From positions 62,001 through 126,000 of the forward strand of contig NZ_CADDWM010000009.1 in the NCBI RefSeq assembly GCF_902809835.1: DNA of 64,000 bases, written 5' to 3'. The position numbers and the translations under genes are program-made. Below the pieces are notes generated by a model, which was not told the DNA's origin, did no database searches, and saw only the letters and a program-made list of their open reading frames with translations. The stretch comes from Agromyces sp. Marseille-P2726. Lineage in GTDB: Bacteria; Actinomycetota; Actinomycetes; Actinomycetales; Microbacteriaceae. This document shows, piece after piece, positions 61,100-64,000 of this stretch (positions within the stretch are counted from its first letter, which is position 1; each line of letters begins with the position of its first letter).

Positions 61100-63286
61100 A
61101 TGCCGAGACAACGACGTTTGGATCCGGCGGCGCCGTGGATGGAGATCACCACCACGGCCGCCGACTGGAAGGCGGCCGATCCGAAGCTGCTGGCCACGAT
61201 GCTCGGGCAGCTCCACCTGATCCGGGCGTTCGAGGAGCGCGTGCTCGAACTGGCGGGCGAAGGCCTCGTGCACGGCCCGGCGCACTCGTCGATCGGGCAG
61301 GAGGGCGGCGCGGTGGGGTCGATCGTCGGCCTGCGCTCGTCCGACGGCATCGGCGGCTCGCACCGCGGTCACCATCAATTCCTCGCCAAGGCCATCACGC
61401 ACGTCTCGGGCGGCAGCCTCGACCTCGGCCACCTCGTCACCGATGACGTCCAGGTCGTGCTGCAGCGCACGCTGGCCGAGATCCTCGGGCTCGCGCAGGG
61501 CTATTGCCGCGGCCGCGGCGGCTCGATGCACCTGCAGTGGTTGGAGGCGGGCGCCCTGGGCACGAACGCCATCGTCGGCGGCGGCGTGCCGTTCGCGGCC
61601 GGCAATGCCTGGGCGCAGAAGCACTCGGGCACGACCGACATCACCGTCGCCTGTTTCGGCGACGGTGCCACGAACATCGGCTCGGTGCTCGAGACCATGA
61701 ACCTCGCCGCGGCCTGGAAGCTGCCCCTCGCCTTCTTCATCGAGAACAACCTCTACGCGGTCTCGACCCGCATCGAGGAGGTGACGGCCGAGCCGCGCCT
61801 CTCAGCCCGGGGGCTCGGATTCGGCATCCCCGCCTACCGGGTCGACGGCATGGATCCGCTCGCGGTGCACCTGGCCATGGTCGCGGCCGAGGAGCACCTG
61901 CGCGCAGGTGAGGGCCCGGCGGTCATCGAGGCCGAGGTGTACCGCTACTTCCACCAGAACGGGCCCTACCCGGGCAGCGCCTTCGGCTACCGCACGAAGG
62001 ACGAGGAGGCCGAGTGGCGGGAACGCGATCCCGTCACCCGAGTGGAGCGCGAGATGACGCGGCTCGGTCTCATCGACGAGGAGCAGGTCGAGGCGGTGCG
62101 CCGGCAGGCCGCCGCGGCCATCGACGCAGCGACCGCCGAGCTCATCGAGGCCGACCCCGAGGCCGAGGGCCAGCGACGCATCCGCCCCGAGCTCTGGCCC
62201 GACCCGGCCTTCGTCGACGTCGGCGTGCGCGGCGACGCGGGCGAACTCGACGCCCGGCGCGTGCTCGAGCCCACCGCCGACACCCGCGAGCGGGAGGAGA
62301 CCAAGTACGTCGATGCGGTCGCCGGCGTGATGGAGCGTCGCATGAGCGAGGACCCGCGCATCGTGGTGCTCGGCGAGGACGTGCACCGGCTGAAGGGCGG
62401 CACGAACGGCGCCACGAAGAACCTTTCGACGAAGTTCCCCGACCGCGTGCTCGGAACCCCCATCAGCGAGAACGCGTTCGCCGGCCTCGGTGGCGGCATG
62501 GCGCTCGACGGCCGGTTCCGGCCCGTGGTCGAGTTCATGTATCCCGACTTCATGTGGGTGGCCGCCGATCAGGTCTTCAACCAGATCGGCAAGGCGCGGC
62601 ACATGTTCGGCGGCGAGAACCCGGTGCCGCTCGTGCTGCGCACGAAGGTCGCGATGGGTTCGGGCTACGGTTCCCAGCACCTGATGGACCCGGCTGGCAT
62701 CTTCGCGACGAGCTCCGGATGGCGCATCGCCGCGGCATCCACTGCTGAAGACTACGTCGGCATCATGAACGCGGCGCTCGCCCTCGACGATCCGGTGCTG
62801 GTGATCGAGCACGTCGACCTCTACAACGAGAAGGACACCGTCATCGCGGGCGATCTCGACTACGTCATCCCGCCGGGCACCGCCGTCGTGCGGCGAGCGG
62901 GTGCCGAGGTGACGGTGCTCACCTACCTCTCGATGGTCAAGCACAGCCTGGAGGCCATCGAGCAGACCGGCATCGACGCCGAGCTCATCGACCTGCGGTG
63001 GCTCGATCGGGCATCGATCGACTGGGACACCATCGAGGCCTCCGTACGGAAGACCAACGCGGTGCTCATCGTGGAGCAGGGCGCACGGGGCACGTCGTAC
63101 GGCGGATGGCTCTCCGACGAGATCCAGCGCCGCCTGTTCGACTGGCTCGACCAGCCGGTGCAGCGCGTCACCGGCTCGGATTCGTCGCCGTCGATCTCGA
63201 AGGTCCTGGAGCGGGCAGCCATCGCCCGCACCGAGGAGGTCGTCGACGCCCTGCAGCTCGTTCGCCGCGACGCCGGAGGTGCGTGA
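61100..63286 (+). CDS. 2-oxoacid dehydrogenase E1, fused alpha and beta subunits
   Basis: A 728-residue thiamine diphosphate enzyme. The alpha half (to ~350) has GSHRGHHQFLAKA and the TPP motif GDGATNIGSVLETMNLAAAW ... ENN. A ~60-residue linker leads to the beta half (from ~405: VMERRMSEDPRIVVLGEDVH, ISENAFAGLGGGMAL). In pyruvate, branched-chain or acetoin complexes these are usually two proteins. I chose the ATG at 61100, because the ATG at 61055 lies upstream of the -35/-10 elements. The stop overlaps the E2 ATG by one base. Confidence 0.93.
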   Translation: MPRQRRLDPAAPWMEITTTAADWKAADPKLLATMLGQLHLIRAFEERVLELAGEGLVHGPAHSSIGQEGGAVGSIVGLRSSDGIGGSHRGHHQFLAKAITHVSGGSLDLGHLVTDDVQVVLQRTLAEILGLAQGYCRGRGGSMHLQWLEAGALGTNAIVGGGVPFAAGNAWAQKHSGTTDITVACFGDGATNIGSVLETMNLAAAWKLPLAFFIENNLYAVSTRIEEVTAEPRLSARGLGFGIPAYRVDGMDPLAVHLAMVAAEEHLRAGEGPAVIEAEVYRYFHQNGPYPGSAFGYRTKDEEAEWRERDPVTRVEREMTRLGLIDEEQVEAVRRQAAAAIDAATAELIEADPEAEGQRRIRPELWPDPAFVDVGVRGDAGELDARRVLEPTADTREREETKYVDAVAGVMERRMSEDPRIVVLGEDVHRLKGGTNGATKNLSTKFPDRVLGTPISENAFAGLGGGMALDGRFRPVVEFMYPDFMWVAADQVFNQIGKARHMFGGENPVPLVLRTKVAMGSGYGSQHLMDPAGIFATSSGWRIAAASTAEDYVGIMNAALALDDPVLVIEHVDLYNEKDTVIAGDLDYVIPPGTAVVRRAGAEVTVLTYLSMVKHSLEAIEQTGIDAELIDLRWLDRASIDWDTIEASVRKTNAVLIVEQGARGTSYGGWLSDEIQRRLFDWLDQPVQRVTGSDSSPSISKVLERAAIARTEEVVDALQLVRRDAGGA

Positions 63287-64000
63287 TGGCGACGACCGTG
63301 CGCATGCCCGAGGTGCTCGCGGGCGCCAGCGAGGCCGCGATCCAGTCGTGGTCGGTCGCCGTGGGCGACTCGATCGCGGTGGGGCAGCCCTTCGCCGAGA
63401 TCGAGACCGACAAGGCCGTGGTCGAGTACGCGGCCGAGACCGCGGGCACCGTGCTGCAGCTGCTCGTCGCCGAGGGCGACTCGGTCGATGTGGGCACGCC
63501 CATCGCCGTCGTGGGCGAGCCCGGCGAGGTCGCCGAGGTGGGGGATGCCGGGCCCGCCGCCGGCGCGTCGGCGCCGGCTGCGCCGGGAGAGGCCGAAGGG
63601 GCGGCCCCTCGCGATCCCGAGTCGGCGGCGCCCGTCGCGGACGCCCGGCCCGTGTACGACCTGCCCCAGGAGGCGGTGACCGAGACGGATGCCGCTGCGC
63701 CGCCGACACCGCCCGACGTCGCCGGTGGCACGACCGACGCATCGGGCCGGCGCTTCATCAGCCCGCTCGTGCGCCGACTCGCCCGCGAGCACGACCTCGA
63801 CCTGAGTTCGGTGCGCGGCTCGGGACCCGATGGCCGCATCGTGCGCCGCGATGTCGAGGACCTGCTGGCGGGAGCGGAGCCGACCTCGGCTGCCCCGATC
63901 GCAGTGCCCGAGGGCGCCGAGCTCGTGCCGCACAGCCGCATGCGCAAGGCCATCGCGCGACGTCTCACCGAGTCGAAGAACGAGGTGCCCCACTACTACC
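63286..64000 (+). CDS. 2-oxoacid dehydrogenase E2 (dihydrolipoamide acyltransferase), 5' part
   Basis: The first 238 residues of E2; the gene runs off the window. An N-terminal lipoyl domain with the modified Lys in EIETDKAVVEYAAE (Lys43) is followed by an Ala/Pro-rich linker. The E1/E3-binding domain (SPLVRRLAREHDLDL, GSGPDGRIVRRDVED) and the start of the catalytic domain (HSRMRKAIARRLTESK) come next. The acyl specificity cannot be told from this part. Confidence 0.95.
   Translation, partial: MATTVRMPEVLAGASEAAIQSWSVAVGDSIAVGQPFAEIETDKAVVEYAAETAGTVLQLLVAEGDSVDVGTPIAVVGEPGEVAEVGDAGPAAGASAPAAPGEAEGAAPRDPESAAPVADARPVYDLPQEAVTETDAAAPPTPPDVAGGTTDASGRRFISPLVRRLAREHDLDLSSVRGSGPDGRIVRRDVEDLLAGAEPTSAAPIAVPEGAELVPHSRMRKAIARRLTESKNEVPHYY

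Noticed and set aside
61802..63742. A 646-codon open frame antisense to the E1/E2 genes.
   Set aside because: It crosses two genes with intact TPP and lipoyl motifs and has shadow-type composition.

Overview
The window is an origin-of-replication segment of a high-GC actinobacterial chromosome. Gene order and protein style point to the family Microbacteriaceae, perhaps near Agromyces; the genus is an inference from gene content only. dnaA, dnaN, recF, gyrB, gyrA on one side and rpmH, rnpA, yidD, yidC, jag, rsmG, parA, parB on the other bracket a putative oriC at about 22.1-22.5 kb.

0-11 kb: an orphan AbiEi/DUF559-like gene flanked by short repeats, the CCA-adding enzyme, a DUF6049 membrane protein, the lipid II flippase MurJ, the thioredoxin system trxB-trxA behind a sigma-R type promoter, a fold-type I aminotransferase and a D-Ala-D-Ala-ligase-like enzyme. 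10.8-18 kb: the segregation locus. ParB and ParA are followed by seven perfect parS cores spread over 5.1 kb, degenerate 115-130 bp repeats and a complete IS256/IS1081-like insertion sequence with a 9-bp target duplication. ParA appears to carry a disordered N-terminal extension of about 440 residues whose codons contain three parS sites. 18-30.7 kb: the conserved origin block. 30.8-35.9 kb: tRNA-Ile, tRNA-Ala, a NUDIX hydrolase, small proteins with a Cys-terminated candidate leader peptide, cyclophilin, rhomboid protease, CrgA and a PabA/TrpG amidotransferase. 35.9-44.8 kb: the actinobacterial growth and division cluster pknB-pknA-pbpA-rodA-pstP-fhaB-fhaA, in tight translational coupling, which links phosphorylation signalling to peptidoglycan synthesis. 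44.8-48.1 kb: a disaccharide phosphorylase (GH65) coupled to a beta-phosphoglucomutase-like phosphatase. 48.4 kb: tRNA-Leu(CAG).

48.8-64 kb (window end): an accessory catabolic region I cannot assign to a known pathway. It holds an HdrD/GlpC-like Fe-S protein with a FAD-linked oxidase, an orphan 108-residue protein, an LLM-class flavin oxidoreductase, a bicupin, an SDR lacking the usual Tyr/Lys, a Dabb protein, an M24 creatinase-fold protein lacking at least one metal-binding Asp, an MFS transporter, an XRE-cupin regulator, a beta-hydroxyacid dehydrogenase, a GntR regulator, a VOC protein, and a fused E1 alpha-beta plus E2 2-oxoacid dehydrogenase. A shared palindromic operator (ACTGTTCAGT-N4-CTGAAC and a weaker relative) stands before the bicupin, the M24/Dabb divergon and the XRE regulator/MFS divergon. 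A second motif (TGGATGCAAT) sits at both promoters of the VOC-GntR/E1-E2 divergon. These two circuits make the region look like a substrate-induced regulon and are the best candidate here for an undescribed system.
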